Source: Marinifaba aquimaris
Lineage (GTDB): Bacteria > Pseudomonadota > Gammaproteobacteria > Enterobacterales > Alteromonadaceae
DNA length: 33,331 nucleotides
Assembly (NCBI RefSeq): GCF_013328345.1
Contig: NZ_JABULX010000040.1
Coordinates: 1 to 33,331 of the forward strand
Reading direction: 5' to 3'
Shown: positions 32,863-33,331 of the stretch, piece after piece
How positions within the stretch are numbered: position 1 is the stretch's first letter
Layout of the letters: every line of letters begins with the position of its first letter
Translations under genes and position numbers: made by a program
Notes under the pieces: model-generated
What the model saw: only the letters and a program-made list of their open reading frames with translations
Told to the model about the DNA's origin: nothing
The model's database searches: none

Positions 32863-33331
32863 TGACCCGTCCTGAATAAGGTTGACACTTTTCCAACTTC
32901 AATTTGGAGAAGATAATGAAACCAATAACTAAGCGTACACAAAAAGATTATTCACTTGCCTTTAAATTATCCGTCGTTGATAAAGTAGAAAAAGGCGAAT
33001 GTACTTACAAACAAGCTCAAAACCACTATGGAATACAAGGGGCTTCAACCGTTTTAACTTGGCTTCGCCGGTATGGTCAACTAGATTGGAGTAAAGGTAC
33101 ACCCAATCATATGAATGAGCTTCCCCTTATGTCTAAACCCAATGACTTAACACCTGAGCAAAAAATCAAAGCCCTCGAAAAAGAGCTAGAAGATACCAAG
33201 ATAAAAGCACAATTCTTTGAAACGATAGTCGATGTACTTGATAAAGATTTCGGAGTACGTATCACAAAAAAGCAACGCAACGCGTTATTGAAGAAAAAAA
33301 CATAACCAAGCTATCTGTCAGTAGAGCTTGT
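32863..33331 (+). mobile_element. Left end of an IS3-family insertion sequence (partial)
   Basis: It begins with the terminal repeat TGACCC-GTCCT-GAATAA-GGTTGACACTTTT, matching the inverted right end at 210-241. It contains a complete OrfA and the first codons of OrfB before the window ends. It has the same orientation as the left-edge element and lies just past the epimerase terminator. The right end is outside the window. Confidence 0.88.
32916..33305 (+). CDS. IS3-family transposase OrfA
   Basis: The product has 129 residues from ATG 32916, preceded by TTGGAGA; the in-frame TTG at 32904 lies at the ribosome-binding site itself and is not the start. The N-terminal helix-turn-helix (DYSLAFKLSVVDKVEKGE, then YGIQGASTVLTWLRRYG) is followed by a leucine-zipper-like region (LEKELEDTKIKAQFFETIVDVL), typical of IS3 OrfA. 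The frame ends at TAA 33303-33305, right after an A7C slippery run (33294-33301). A -1 shift there continues as NITKLSVSRAC, the usual start of OrfB, so the active OrfAB transposase would be made by programmed frameshifting. Confidence 0.93.
   Translation: MKPITKRTQKDYSLAFKLSVVDKVEKGECTYKQAQNHYGIQGASTVLTWLRRYGQLDWSKGTPNHMNELPLMSKPNDLTPEQKIKALEKELEDTKIKAQFFETIVDVLDKDFGVRITKKQRNALLKKKT

Noticed and set aside
1-33331. A composite transposon spanning the window
   Set aside because: The interior is conserved core gene order, not cargo; two IS copies of one type at the edges do not make it mobile as a unit.
1-33331. CRISPR arrays, tRNA or rRNA genes, prophage or defence systems
   Set aside because: No spaced direct repeats, tRNA-like folds or recognisable phage or defence genes were seen anywhere in the window.

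Overview
This is a chromosomal stretch of a marine-type gammaproteobacterium, most likely of the order Alteromonadales (Colwelliaceae-like). That placement is inferred from moderate A+T content, gene order and protein style (MetJ, EngB, YihI, ArgA, AroK, TrkH and Ugd closely follow their E. coli counterparts). No species can be named from the window alone.

Layout. Bases 1-241 are the right end of an IS3-family element whose transposase is frameshifted. It abuts a small gene broken by an in-frame amber codon (260-517). A minus-strand block follows: a small hypothetical, YjaG/DUF416, a 536-residue coiled-coil protein, a DUF2489 protein, the Der-activator YihI and a zinc-ribbon methyltransferase. 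Upstream of these, on the same strand, a GGA-rich noncoding stretch with a terminator (about 5000-5336) looks like a CsrB/CsrC-type RNA. It sits between yihI and engB, the position of csrC in E. coli. Cytochrome c4 and engB are divergent. Next comes a small helical lipoprotein gene bracketed by two related minus-strand elements that look like twin sRNAs with sigma-E-like promoters (7153-7249 and 7625-7728); this is the most novel item here. metJ and metB are divergent around MetJ boxes.

9655-16629 is arginine biosynthesis: argC-argB-argF-argG, then argH and a separate full-length argA, with intrinsic terminators after argG and after argH. An almost ideal ArgR box lies just after metB, ahead of metB's terminator. 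mrcA (PBP1A) is divergent from pilM-N-O-P-Q (type IV pilus alignment complex and secretin), followed by aroK, aroB, damX and dam, the conserved gammaproteobacterial mrcA-pil-aro-damX-dam order. damX carries two pure hexanucleotide microsatellites. Converging on dam is a minus-strand yigZ-trkH-DUF2970 set.

The right end has ugd and a UDP-glucuronate 4-epimerase, which together would supply UDP-galacturonate for surface polysaccharide. A left-end fragment of an IS3-family element follows, with the same terminal-repeat type and orientation as the one at the left edge.
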